Source of the DNA: Seriola aureovittata
Taxonomy: Eukaryota > Chordata > Actinopteri > Carangiformes > Carangidae
Direction of reading: 5' to 3'
Assembly: GCF_021018895.1 (NCBI RefSeq)
Contig: NC_079373.1
Coordinates: 27,373,875 to 27,437,874, forward strand
Length of the DNA: 64,000 nucleotides
Shown here: piece after piece, positions 14,168 to 26,727 of the stretch
Numbering within the stretch: the first letter of the stretch is position 1
Layout: the number at the start of each line of letters is the position of its first letter
The notes under the pieces: model-generated
Seen by the model: the letters and a program-made list of their open reading frames with translations, nothing else
Databases searched by the model: none
What the model was told of the DNA's origin: nothing
Translations under genes and position numbers: made by a program

Positions 14168-14375
14168 ACTTTTTTTTTTTTTCGGGCTTTTTGTGCCTTT
14201 ATTGATAGTGCAGTAGAGAGAGACAGGAGATGGAGAGGCAGAGAGAGGGGGAATGACATGCAGCTAAGGACTTGTCTGATGCGGGACTCGAACCGGGGCC
14301 GACTGCAGCGAGGACTGTGGCCTCTACACATGGGGCGGATGCTCAACCAACTGAGCCGCTCGACGCCCCTGTTTT
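14168..14375 (-). mobile_element. tRNA-derived SINE
   Basis: On the minus strand a tRNA-like head carries an A box (cggctcagttggttgagca, 14340-14358) and a B box (ggttcgagtccc, 14283-14294). A body with ctctctgcctctccatctcc follows, then a tail (caataaaggcacaaaaagcc) ending in a 12-nt or longer A run, seen as T's at 14171-14182. This is the layout of a Pol III-derived SINE inserted opposite to znf609. Confidence 0.85.
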
Positions 14376-14504
14376 TTTTCACATTTCATAAATCAATCAA
14401 GCAATGGAGGTAATTATGGGCAGATTAAACGGCAGTGAAAATGCTCATTAGTTTCAGCTCAAGTGTTTCACATCATTATAAATGTAAAGAAGTTACACTT
14501 CAGC

Positions 14505-14835
14505 TGCATTTCCACCGCAGGAACTTTCCCTAGGAACCTTTTGAGGAACTATGTGTGAACTAAATTTAGACCCTGCGATGGGAACCACCGCAGGAACCAG
14601 ATAAAGCACCACAACAACCGGAGTGGCTGGGGTCGCCACCCGTCGCTTATAATATGGGATCGTCTTGAATCATTTGAAAATAAAATGCTGCATCCTGTCC
14701 CACTGAATATATACGGGACGCAGTTTGTCCCGTATTTTCGTTCATGTGATGACCTCAAAGTGAATAATGTGATGTCAAGTCATAATTCTGCATAGTCTTC
14801 CCGGGACTTTAGGCCGCGGTGGAAACACGGACGAC
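14505..14835. mobile_element. Possible MITE with TTTCCACCGC ends
   Basis: Left end catttccaccgcaggaactt; right end read in reverse gtttccaccgcggcctaaag. The shared inverted motif TTTCCACCGC and the ~320-bp size suggest a non-autonomous DNA element. No clear target duplication was found. Confidence 0.4.
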
Positions 14836-15012
14836 AATGAGCCGCAGGAACCTTTCAGTTCCTGAAGAAACGCAGCTTTTGTGCTGTGAGATACTGACAC
14901 ATCAGTTATTGGTGAAAAATTATTAATTGATTATTTTTCAATATCACATAGTGGTTACAGCCGTTCACTGTCTGTCATCCAACATGTCCTGGTGCCTGTT
15001 TGCTTTGTCTGT

Positions 15013-15113
15013 GATGTATGTGTGTGTGTGTGTGTGTGTGTTGTCGGTGTGTTTGCGTGTTGTTGGGGTGTGTGTGTGTGTGTGTGTGTGTGTGTCTGTG
15101 TGTGTGTGTGTGT
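15013..15113 (+). repeat. (TG)n microsatellite
   Basis: These are two TG tracts separated by a short non-repeat insert (ttgtcggtgtgtttgcg). Confidence 0.9.
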
Positions 15114-15370
15114 TTTGGTCTGAGTGGTTGAAGTGGTGTTATTAGCAGCAGGATTAGCTCTGCCCCCTCCTGTCCGACCATCTGTCTTCTCGGCCAGTCA
15201 GGCGCAGGCAGAGCAGGCTTCAGCGTCTGATTGGACAGACTGAGCAGTTAGGGTGTAATGCTCCCGCCACGTGGGGTCAAAGGTCAACCTGCATAGAAAC
15301 CCCAGTGAATCGAATGACTAATAATGTTGAAATGAAATTTTGACTTTAGTGGAATCAGACCCAGAACTTC

Positions 15371-15495
15371 ATCAATTCTTCTTCTTCACCTTCTTCTTCT
15401 TTTTCTTATTCTTCTCCTCCACCTTTTTCTTCTTCTTCTCCTCCACCTTTTTCTTCTTCTTCTCCTACTCCTCCTCCTGCTCCTCCTCCTCCTTC
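15371..15495 (+). repeat. TTC/TCC-rich pyrimidine tract
   Basis: This is nearly pure pyrimidine with ttcttcttc and tcctcctcc blocks, including a repeated ctcctccacctttttcttct unit. Confidence 0.9.
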
Positions 15496-15784
15496 CCGCC
15501 CCTCAGTTTTCAGAATCAGAACTTTTTCTCCGTTTGGACGACAAACAAAACAAACAAAACTAAGTTTTTCCCCCGGTGGAAATCCCAGCCAGGCCTTAAT
15601 CTAATCAGCTGTTCCTTGGATCAAAGCCTCGCTGTCCAATGAATTTGATGGTGATCTGTAAATGTGCTTTCAAGTGATTTGACAAACAGGCCCAGAGGTG
15701 GGTGGAGACGGGCCTTCCTCAGGCGGAGGAGTCTGGTGTGATACATACTCACATAGTGTTCAGATCTACAGCCTAAACAATATA

Positions 15785-15820
15785 CAGTATAGTAGTAATA
15801 ATAATAATAATAATAGTATT
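15785..15820 (+). repeat. (AAT)n microsatellite
   Basis: An AAT-type trinucleotide run lies directly beside the 15822 repeat arm. Confidence 0.9.
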
Positions 15821-15884
15821 TAGCCAATGAGAAGAGAGGAGGCTCAGAGCCTCTACTACAATACTACCTACACTACCTGTTTTA

Positions 15885-16297
15885 TTTTGAAAACTCTGGG
15901 GTTGTGTTTTATTTTGGAAACTCTGTGGTTGTGTTTTACTTTGAAAACTCTGGGGTTGTGTTTTAATCTGAAAACTCTGGGGTTGTGTTTTAATCTGAAA
16001 ACTCTGGGGTTGTGTTGTAGTCTGGACGGAAACTGAGACCTCTATAAACGATGAGGTCACACCCACGGTCTCTCCTGATTGGCTGTCATCAGCCTGGACT
16101 ACCAGGGGTGAATACAACATGAGAACGAATGACAGTGTCACTGACCTTAGTGTCTTTGCCAGCAGCTGTTTTTCACTTACATTCTCTGTTTTAATAAAAA
16201 ACTGTCTTTGCTTGTTTCTCGTTCGTAGTGTTTTGCACAAGAGTAGAAAATCTACTTCCTGTTTACATCTGCTTGCACATGCTCAGTGTAGGTGAAT
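15885..16297 (-). mobile_element. Dispersed element, family B, reverse copy with internal tandem expansion
   Basis: This is the reverse-strand counterpart of 12445-12755. Its end segment, single in the forward copy (around 12731-12757), is repeated about five times here as a 27-bp unit (15888-16018). The open reading frame across it (nine-residue repeats) is a consequence of 27 being divisible by three and is not a gene. Confidence 0.75.
15888..16018 (+). repeat. 27-bp minisatellite (about 5 copies)
   Basis: The unit contains gaaaactctggggttgtg; the copies differ by a few substitutions. Confidence 0.9.
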
Positions 16298-17203
16298 GCT
16301 CATGTACAGTATGTGTGTTGTATTATATATTTGGATTTACTGAAATGAACAGAAAACATGTGTGAGGTCGGTTCTTTACAAAGGGGCATTTTCTTTTAAT
16401 TTCCCTTTTCTCTCATTTTATTGACAATTATCATTTGTTGTTTTCTTCATGTTAATGTAAAGTACTTACTTCTACTATGTTAGTTTTTCAATTCAAGCAA
16501 AAAATGTACTTTCATGCCAAATTGTAAATGTACATTTTTTTGTCACATGTGGACACGCTGTTTGCTTCATGCAGAGTTAACCAGAGCTTTAATTAGCACC
16601 GGTGTCGAGTCAGTCAGGCTGCAGGCTGTTAACATCGCACCCCCCCTTCGCTCACATGGCCCTGCCACAGCCCAGCATTGTCAGAGGAGGTCAGAGGTCA
16701 CGCTGCTCCATTCATATGATAAGTGGCCTGAAGGAGGCTTTAGAGCGGGGATGCGTCTGCTCCCTCATGCTGCTTGTCACAGAGGGCTGCTGGGAAAAAG
16801 CCTCGCACTGAATGGCTGTGATCTCTCCTCAATGAGGCCTTTATGTCGGGGGGGATGAACCTCCTCCACCCACTTTACCAGGAAGTGACAGACCTGCTCT
16901 CTGACCGAAAGCCTCCAGGACACTTTGAATCAGCTATCATCTATATATTATTAATATATATATATATACATATTATATAATTATAAACTATATTAACCTT
17001 CTCAGCTGCTTCACAGTTTCAGCTCAGTGTTGATGTCAGAGTCTCTGCTGTGTGATCTGACACCAGCAGGTTCTGGTTGGGGTTCATTACTGAGTATCTT
17101 TGGGTTTATGATGGTAAATTTGAAGATTGATAGAAGATGAATAAATAATGAGTCTGACGCTCTGGTTGTCCTCTGTCTAACCTGATGTTTGTCCTCTGTG
17201 CAG

Positions 17204-18049
17204 GACGCGATGTGGGGAGCAGGGAGGAGGCGCGGGGTCCAGCCCTGAGGAGGCGTCCTGCGGCTGGGAGGAGCGTGGCCCTCCTGCGGCCCTCCTGCGG
17301 CGCTCCGGGACGCTCCTACTAAGATGTCCCTCAGCAGCGGCCCTGCAGGCGGGAAAGGTGTGGACTCCAACGCGGTGGACACGTACGACAGTGGCGATGA
17401 GTGGGATATCGGTGTTGGCAATCTGATCATTGACCTGGACGCCGACTTGGAGAAGGACAAACTAGAGATGTCGAGCAGCAAGGATGGAGGGGGCATGGCC
17501 GCCCCCCCCAGCGCTGTGGCTGCTTTACCGGACAATATAAAGTTTGTGAGTCCTGTGGCCGCCGCGCAGGGCAAAGAGAGCAAATCCAAATCCAAGCGCA
17601 GTAAAAACTCTAAGGAAAGTGTTAAGGCCCCCGTCTCGGACGGAGCTAAGAAGGAGATTCAGGGTCGGGCCCCCGGGGACCCGCCGCCCCAGAACTCTAC
17701 CCCGACTAAAGGAACTGACAAGTCTAGTAAACCCTCCCGTACCCTCCCGGCTGTGAAAAAGGACAAGGACGGGGTGTCTGGGAAAACCAAGAAGGAGAAA
17801 ATGGAGGTCGTGGCCACAGGAGTGGTCAACGCGGAGAAAGAGTCCGCGGCCCCCATCCTGCCGTTAGGGGCCCCTCGCAGCGGCCCGTTCGAGGGCCAAC
17901 AAAACCCTGAGTTAGCTGCGGCCGAGCAGCTCGGGAATATGGCACTGGACTCGGCAGGGATCGGCCAGGCTGTCGCCATGACAACAGAGCAAGAGGAGGT
18001 GGACGGCGGCGAATGCCGGAATCTGAAAAAGGTGGTCTGTGGTGAGAAG
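17204..18049 (+). CDS. znf609: znf609 first coding exon (5'UTR 17204-17323 plus codons 1-242)
   Basis: The acceptor is tgtgcag ending at 17203 and the donor is AAG|gtaaga at 18050. The start at 17324 is chosen because it opens with MSLSS and leads directly into the conserved acidic [11 protein letters not shown] block. The exon is 846 nt, close to the 874-nt human exon 2 that forms circ-ZNF609. The leader holds an in-frame upstream ATG (17210) with a stop at 17246-17248, so a 12-codon uORF precedes the main start. The region encodes Lys/Ser-rich low-complexity sequence after residue 80, with nuclear-localisation-like KSKSKRSK near residue 87. Confidence 0.93.
17210..17248 (+). promoter_or_regulatory. 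Short upstream ORF in the znf609 leader
   Basis: ATG at 17210 is followed by 11 more codons and TGA at 17246-17248. It is in the same frame as the main ATG (114 nt downstream) with no other in-frame stop between them. In linear mRNA it could dampen initiation at 17324. In a back-spliced circle the same TGA would terminate the main ORF. Translation of the uORF is inferred only. Confidence 0.5.
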
Positions 18050-21000
18050 GTAAGAGGAAGCAGATGTTTTATACTCTAAAGAACATCTGGACACATCTGT
18101 GCTGCTGTTGTTTCCTCATCGTGGAGGATTTTAGCTTTTTGTTAAATATTTCTAGTGATGTCACGCTGATGTCATCAGGGTTTTTTTTTAGGCTTGACAA
18201 ATCTCCTCCTCAGGATGACTGGACGTCCCTGTGACCAGTGAACTGACCTTTATGAGTGAAACTGGTGGTTCAGGACTCTGCAGCTTTAAACCTCTCAGCA
18301 TCACTGAGGTTCTGTAACATCTGTACTGAAAGAGTCAGTGGATCCAAACTGTGTTTCTGACTGAGGCAGGAAACTGTTGTGTGTTCAGCCCTGGACTCTG
18401 TCATGGTTAAAATCCCTCATGAGACTGTCTTGTGTGTTAGCATGTTATGCTAAGCTGAGCTGAAATCAGTCCAATTTAGTTTTTTTTGTCGTGAATCCAG
18501 GAAGAAATTTTCAGATTCTGTTGCCTAATTAATACAAATAATCTGCAGCTAATTTGATAATTAAAAAGAGTTAAGTGGCACAGTCAGCAAGATATTTCAA
18601 CAAACAATTCACTGGCTGCAGAAATAAATTAGAATTAAAAAATTTATCTGGAAAATAACCAGTTTCCCAGAGTTCAAGATGACAACTACAAACATCATGT
18701 TGTCAGACCAACAGTTCAAAACTCACAGATATTAAGCAACAAATCCTTTCAGCTCTAATGTGTCATGAGATTCAAGTTATTCCAACATTGTGCAAAACGA
18801 AATCAAATTAATGTAATTACTTCAACATAAGGCCGAGCCCTAATCACAGCTTTGAGATGATGTGTCTTCCTGCTGATCAGTTGGACAGTTTCAGGACAGA
18901 AGGAATAAAAGTGATGTGAACAGGACAGGAAGTGACAGTCTACCTCTGTTAATGCAGGTTCAGGTTTTTGTCTCTGGACTTTCAGCCTGTGTCTCCTCCA
19001 CAGCTGCTGTTCAGCCTCCCTTCATCTTCTGACCATATTTAGCTTAGCGTTGAGGTTTTCCAGCGCTGCCAAGCCGCCCCGCTGCCCTGCGCTCCGGGCT
19101 GCAGCTATCAGCCGCTCTGAGCTGCCTGCCGTCCAGCAGCGCGAAGGTCGGCTGCCAAGTTCCAGCGCTTGTGTTCAGCTCCCCTCGTCCAGCTGCCCGT
19201 CCTCCTCTGTCCGTCCAACACAGTCCACTGAGGCCTCGCGGTCCCGTCTGGCCTCAGCAGACTGTGACCCAGCTGGATGTTGGTGTCGCAGCTTCTCGAC
19301 CTCATAATGACCTGGCCACTAAAACCTCTGAACTGTGATCTGTCGTTAAAATAAATCTGTTTTAACTGTAATGTAAAAATCCTCCAACACTCCCCCTCCT
19401 CTGTCACTTAACACATCGCAGGTTTTAGTTGTTGGTTTTACATTAATTACACAACTGATGATTAGAACAATAGCATGAATCCAGTAGGACATACATGTGG
19501 AGTTTACTCAACATCAGCTCACCTGAATCTGTCCAAGTCAGGAAGTGGGAAACCCTTTTCCAAAGCCATGAACATGATGTTTAAAGCTCCATGTTTCTTC
19601 TTCTTCTGTGTTTTATTTGAAGTGTTGATCCATCAGAAGATATAAAAACCATCTCAGTGTAGTTTTACATCTCCTCTCTCAGGCTTCTCTCTGCAGCTCT
19701 AGTAACAACAGGTCGGTGAGCCAATCAGAAGAGAGGAGGCTCTGAGCCTGTCTTCTGATTGGCTGACTGTTTTCTGAGTGATCCAATAAAAATAAAGCAG
19801 ATTTCAGGTAAAAACACTCAGAGAAACCAAATCCTGCAAGGTTTGGATGGTGGGTCCAGGTGGGCGGGGCTTGGTGACTGCTTTGTTGTGACATCACAAA
19901 GTTCCAGAAGTCCTGACGGCTGGTTTTAAGGCTCAGTTTCTGAATACAGGCTGTGTGCATTTCTCTGTGGACTGAGGCTTTGATACTTTCACAGTATTAA
20001 TATAGAAGCTAGAGCTGATCTATAATCACACTACACATGGACACAGACCTTTACACTGGAGGAGCTTTAACAGACACTTTAGCTTTGTGAATTATAATAC
20101 AGTATGACTAATACTGTAGTATTACTAGTGTTGATTGTATTGAGTTGAAAAAGAATCTGGTGATGACACATCAGTCAAGTAAATTTTAATTTTTTTTTAC
20201 ATAACTACATAATATTAACAGTCTTGATATGAATGAAGAAACATTTTATAATGTTTTGCCATTTTACAGTGTAAAAATAAACTTGTCACTTGCTTTATTT
20301 TAAACCCAGGGATTTTCCTCGCCTAAGACAACAGTGTTGAACCTTGAGTAAAGCAGCTCTTCACTGAATTAAAATGTCGTCTGTGCTCTTCACAGCGTTC
20401 ACACAGAGCAGTCAAACTGAGCTGTCCCATTGACTTGAGCCTGGTGAGTGTCCACAGACTGAGCAGTGCTGCACTACTTTCTATGTGCAGGCTAAAAAAA
20501 GCATCATGTGTGAATGAGCTGTTTACAAAGTGATCTAATCTGACCCAGTTTCTGTTTTTAGAAGATGTTGCTGTCGTTGATGCTTCAGCTTTGTGTTGCC
20601 CAACCGGCTCCTCAGGTGGTTTATCAAACAGGCTGCTAATTCAGGGTTGATTGATTCAGGCGGTCAATTCAAGGTTAAACAGGCGGCTGATTCAGGGCTA
20701 ATCTGGCTGTCAGTTCATTGTACAGGCTGATGAACCAGGTTGAATTAGCTGCTGTTCTTAACTCGGGGTTAAACAGGTTGTTGATTCAGGGTTAAACAGG
20801 TTTTTAACTCAGGGTTAAACAGGTTGTTAACTCGGGGTTAAACAGGTTGTTGACTCAGGGTTAAACAGGTTGTTGACTCAGGGTTAAACAGGTTGTTGAT
20901 TCAGGGTTAAACAGGTTTTTAACTCAGGGTTAAACAGGTTGTTGATTCAGGGTTAAACAGGTTTTTAACTCAGGGTTAAACAGGTTGTTGATTCAGGGTT

Positions 21001-23684
21001 AAACAGGTTTTTAACTCAGGGTTAAACAGGTTTTTAACTCAGGGTTAAACAGGTTGTTAACTCGGGGTTAAACAGGTTGTTGACTCAGGGTTAAACAGGT
21101 TTTTAACTCAGGGTTAAACAGGTTGTTAACTCGGGGTTAAACAGGTTGTTGACTCAGGGTTAAACAGGTTGTTGACTCAGGGTTAAACAGGTTGTTGATT
21201 CAGGGTTAAACAGGTTGTTGATTCAGGGTTAAACAGGTTGTTGATTCAGGGTTAAACAGGTTTTTAACTCAGGGTTAAACAGGTTGTTGATTCAGGGTTA
21301 AACAGGTTGTTGATTCAGGGTTAAACAGGTTTTTAACTCAGGGTTAAACAGGTTGTTGATTCAGGGTTAAACAGGTTTTTAACTCGGGGTTAAACAGGTT
21401 TTTAACTCGGGGTTAAACAGGTTGTTGACTCAGGGTTAAACAGGTTTTTAACTCGGGGTTAAACAGGTTGTTGATTCAGGGTTAAACAGGTTGTTGATTG
21501 GTTTGATTGACGTTTTGTGACATATCTCAGACGGAGTGAAAACCATGTTAATATGACGCCGGCTGAGCTGCCATCAGCTGACGGCTGGTGTTAATTAAAG
21601 GAATGAGATGTGTGAGTTCAGTGTCTCTGCTCGACATTTCTAAAAGCCACTTTCTGTACAAACCACTGTGGCCAAATCAGCAGAGACAGGAGACACTGTG
21701 TGTCTCTGACAACACCACAGACCGTAACAGATGACACCATGTGGACGGACACTCAGACTAAACACCCAGTACAGACTGTGGAAAATGAACCAAGTATTCT
21801 TCTCCTGTTGGACACTGTAGAGACGGGAAAGATTACAGAGGGAAGACGGGAGTGAGGTGCTCTCCTGTGATGTCACATCTGGATGTTTCTGTCCATTTGT
21901 GTTTGACAGCAAAACATCTGTCGTCTAAAACGGTGGCTTACGTCTAGTTTTCACATCTGCTCGTCAGGATAAGAGGAGAGTTTAAACTCAGGTCAGAATC
22001 TGGTTTATTGCATGTCCGTTTTCAACATACAAGAAGTTTGTTTCTGTGTTTTGCTTCATGACAATAAACAATAGAAAAAACAAATACGTAGAAAACAAAG
22101 ATAAAACAAGTACGTAGATTGCTTAAATATAAATAGAAACATTTAACAATACAAATGTGAAAAATATACAATATCACTATGTACATTGTACAAAATGATT
22201 TAACTAAAGGTTTAACAAGTACAGTCAGTTCGTCTTGACCTAACTCGCATGTCTCCTGTTTGAGATGAATTCAGTCATGAAAACGACTTTCTATTCACAA
22301 GCTTAGTGAACCTGATCAAATCAGATGGAAATCATATGGAATTATTGATTATTGTTCCTCCGCAGCAGCGACAGCCAGAGCAGCAGCCATATTGTTTTCA
22401 GGTTGTCCATCTCATTTTCATGGACACGATGTCTCAGTAACACCTTGATGGAACTTCTTCAAATTTGGCTCAAAGACGAACTGATGGTGGTCAAAGGTCA
22501 ATGTCACAGTGACCTCACAAAGCACTTTTTTAGCCATAAGTCAAGACTTCACAGCAGTTATGACCAATTTTCACACAGAAAAGGTGATTGTAGTTATTAT
22601 TAAGATGAAAGTGTGAGCCAGCTGGATTTTGGAGACATATTAAATATGTATGTGCTCAGCCTCCGTCAGGATCACCCAGCCGTCCCAGTGTATGTCAGTG
22701 CAGTTTTCTAATTCAGCCTTGTTGTTTTTATAGCTCAGTATATATTTCATGAAGCTGACAATAGCCTGAATTATTTCTTTCCACTGCGTTTTCACTCTCC
22801 CTGTCCAAAAGCAGCCAGACTCTGTAAACTGCAGCCTGGAAGATATTAAGGTATGAAGGCAGTGGCTCCTTCCCAGGATCACTCTCAACCTGCACATAAA
22901 AACCTACAGCTCCGCTCTCCGGGGGCCGTCACAATGCATTCTGGGAAACAGGAGTAAGAGAAGACGAGTCGGGCTGAAGGGAAAGTGCTTCGACTGAAAG
23001 AGTAAATGTGAGTGAAGCATCTGAAGAAGCTAACGGGCCCCTGACACCTCGACACCTCGGCCCCTGGAAGTCACATGTCTGAACCCTGCGACAGCTCCTC
23101 TTCAGTCACATGTTTCCTCAGCAGGAGCCGATCGACCGGCTCACACCAGGAGGAGTTCACCTGTACACTGTAACTCACTGAGGTTAACTTTGGCTTCCAA
23201 AAACTGTTTTAAAAGGAAACTTTCTGAAACCCGTGGACTCGACCCCTAGGAGTCGGCCCCCATCCAAAGAGAGAGAGAGAGAGATCACTCTGTTCTCTGT
23301 ATGTCTCTCGCCCTCTCCCTGATGTTATTTCAGAGTCCTCAGAGTCTCGGCACCCTGTGGAGAAATAACTACTAACCTGGTGTTCATGTCTGACATTCCT
23401 CTGAGTGTGTGAGAGCAGCTCGGGCCTCCGGGCAGAGGAGGAGACATTTACAAGTAGTCCTTGAGGGGTTTTTAAGGGGCACAGGGGGAGGTGGAGGAGG
23501 TGGAGGAGGTGGAGGAGGTGGAGGAGGTGGGGGAGGCTCCCTGGAGACCTCGTGGGGTCTTTGAGGAGTTGTAGGGAGTGTTTAGGGAGTTTGATGCCTG
23601 TCGAGGAGTTTCCTGGTAAAGACTCGTCCTCCGGTCTGTCTCTTAGTCCTGATCATCACGTCTTCCCTCTGAAGGCCTCCACAT

Positions 23685-23769
<85 letters not shown>

Positions 23770-24013
23770 TTGCGTGCACATATGTGTGTACTGCTGATGT
23801 GGCACCCTGGACACGTGTTCAAGATGACCAGCACCTCCCATGACTCTTGATAGGAGAAGAGTGTGTTAGTGGCTGTGATCCACTCATCCTCAAGGTCTCT
23901 CTCTCTCTCTGTCTCTCTTTCTCTGTCTCTCTGTCTCTCTCTGTCTCGCTCTCTGTGTCTCTCTGTCTCTCTCTCTGTCTCTCTCTCTGTCTCTCTGTCT
24001 CTCTCTGTCTCTG

Positions 24014-24046
<33 letters not shown>

Positions 24047-24047
24047 G

Positions 24048-24079
<32 letters not shown>

Positions 24080-24167
24080 TCTGTCTCTCTGTCTCTCTCT
24101 GTCTCTGTCTCTCTCTCTCTCTCTGTCTCTCTCTCTCTGTCTCTGTCTCTCTCTGTCTCTATCTCTG

Positions 24168-24202
<35 letters not shown>

Positions 24203-26670
24203 GTCTCTCTCTCTCTCTCTGTCTCTCTCTCTCTCTCTGTTTAAGACCATAGTGTGATTTCAAATGAGTTCATCAGTTAAACAGCTGCATTTTGTTTTGT
24301 AAAGGTTTAAAATCTTGTTTTTAAAATGGGGATAACTTATAAAACATGTGTCTGGGGCTTTGACTCCAGAGTTTACCTTAGCTACATGGCGTGAGGCGAT
24401 CATGTGACCTTGTTTGATGTGACCAGGAGAGACTGAATATTCAGTTTAATGTTTAATGTCACTGTGGAGCGACACGAGAAAGGAGCAACTGCGGGTGTGA
24501 ATGAAGGGTTACACACACACATACACACACGCACACACACATACACACACGCACACACACATACACACGCACACACACACGCACACACACATACACACAC
24601 GCACACACACATACACACGCGCACACACACACACACGCACACACACCAGCTTCTGAAGTGCTGATCATTATCTCTTATCTCTCTCTCTCTCAGCGAGTGA
24701 GTGACCTTGAAAAGAATGTGTCTTGTTGTTGTAATGAATACCTCTCTGACTGAATGGGTGGGGGGGGTGGGGGGTGTGTGTGTGTGGTGGTGGTGGGGGG
24801 GGCAGGTGTTTCCCGGCCCGGGCAGCGTTGTATCGGGGCTGTGAGTGTGTCGTTGGTTAAAACTCAGCAGACAATAGCGGAGGTGTAAATCACACCCCTC
24901 CCCTCTGTGTGTGTGAGAGAGGTGGTCGTGGGTTTTTTGATCTTCAGGGGGTTTTCCCAGCATTCCCAGCGGCCGTGTTTTTTACTCTTAAAGAGGAGAG
25001 GCGCAGGGGATGGGCGACTGGTTTCTCCTGTTACCAAGACAACACCCCGTTAACCAGTTGGTAAACCAATAAGCTCCACACCCAGAGAGCTGGCAGTCGT
25101 CACCAGGAAGCTAACATGTGGCTCAGGTGTGTGAGCGGACGGCGCTCTGCTCTGACAGCTGACATGTTCACACCTGGAGAAGATTCACTGACATTAATTA
25201 TTGATGGAAATGTGTCTGACAGACTCTGGCTCAGGTGATGATCCTCCACTTCCTCCATGACGTGGCTTTTGTTTCACGTGTAGCAGCAGCTGGGGTTTCC
25301 CTGTCAGTCCCTGCGCAGCGCTGCGTTCACATGCTGCCGTATCGTGGGGTAAAATCAAACCCTGAGGAAAGTCACAGATCTGTCTGACTGGACTGTAGCG
25401 TTGGTCCAGTCTTCACTCAGCTCCTAGATTAGTCTGATGTTAGTCAGACTGACAAAGTGTAAGACAAAGACAGTTGGACACCTTACCTGAGGCTGAGAGG
25501 AGAAGAGTTTATTAGAGGCGGGTGTTTCTTTTCTCCTCATATTTAACGTCTTGTAACTGTTGAGTTCTTCCTAAAGACAAACGTGTTCTGTGGAGGGTGA
25601 ACGGAGCTGAGCGGTTGGATGCGGCTCCTGAGTCGGACATTTTTTTCTATTTTGAAAACAAAAGGGTTAATTTACCCAGAATTCATTGCACCCCAGACAG
25701 GTTTAAGATAGTGAAGAACTGAACTGCTTCGTGCAACAGATGAATTCAGACTCGGTGTGTCTGAAGTCTGTCTCTGTGAAACCGGCCGGTCGGAGAGCTG
25801 AGCGACCTCGAGCACAGCTGTGGGTGCGTTCAGGGACATCAGAAAATGCAGTTTATTTTAGGTAAACCATCACAGTGAAAGATTTCTCTTTAATGTTTTT
25901 TCACATTAAGTTTTTTCCTCAACAGATTATTTATTTATTTAATTTCAATTGTTCACAGCAGTTTGAAACACAGCAGTTGTTTCTTATTTATTTCTAATAA
26001 TTTCATTATTTGTAATAAGAGACTTTATTTCTAATGTTATTGTGTTTGTAGTCGATTTGAACTAGCTGTAAAACTATTGGTTGGATTTTGATGGTAGATG
26101 ACGGCTCAGATCAAAGTGCTGTTGTGTCACTGAACTGAAAATGTTTGGGATTTGAACTGAGCTCTGGGAAAATGTTATGAACTATTTATAGATGAACCCA
26201 CAACTGGTTTGTTTCTCGCAGATGATCCAGCCCTGCAGGTGCTTCTGGTTTTATTTGTCCAGGAGTTGAGAGACCTGAGATTTCCTCCTCAGCCTCACAG
26301 TGGAGGAGACTGAGCCAATATTCACAGTGAAGTGTGTGTGTTCATCACAGATCAGAGAGATGTCGCCTCTCTAAAAGGGATCCATCGATCAGATGTGCCC
26401 GATCAGTATTTGGTACTGACCTCGTTAATCGGTCTGTGGATCCACACAGTGAGGTTAACGAGAGCTGGTGTCAGGTCAGGACTCGTTACCAGCAGCTGAC
26501 CTGGGCCAACATTTCTGTATCAGGAGACAACACTGTTTCCATACATTGATTTATATGTGGCGCCACAATATCAGCGCTGATCACCACATATTGATTTACT
26601 ATTTAAATTATTTGTATTTTTAAAATCTATTATTATTATTTTATTATTTCAAACGGGTCGTCGTAGTCAG

Positions 26671-26727
<57 letters not shown>

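Larger units (their letters stand above)
14835..17203 (+). other. Non-coding: 3' end of the intron before the first znf609 coding exon
   Basis: It holds microsatellites and the family B element, then ordinary sequence with an AT-rich (TA)n stretch at about 16938-16995, ending in the acceptor tgtgcag at 17203. No conserved exon is visible. Confidence 0.6.

Noticed and set aside
14283..14358. Functional tRNA gene
   Set aside because: A and B boxes are present, but they are followed by a SINE body and poly(A) tail, and no clean cloverleaf was evident.
15773..16240. 155-codon minus-strand frame with nine-residue repeats
   Set aside because: It falls inside the family B repeat and its 27-bp expansion. 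The forward copy at 12445-12755 is open only by chance, so no protein is supported.
19050..19307. GC-rich 85-codon frame as a possible exon
   Set aside because: No family match and no convincing splice sites in phase with znf609; neighbouring znf609 exons join perfectly without it.
20755..21500. CRISPR-like regular repeats
   Set aside because: Directly adjacent 23-bp units without unique spacers in a vertebrate genome; it is a minisatellite.
23819..24257. Leu/Ser-rich and Arg/Asp-rich frames
   Set aside because: Translation of a simple repeat on both strands.
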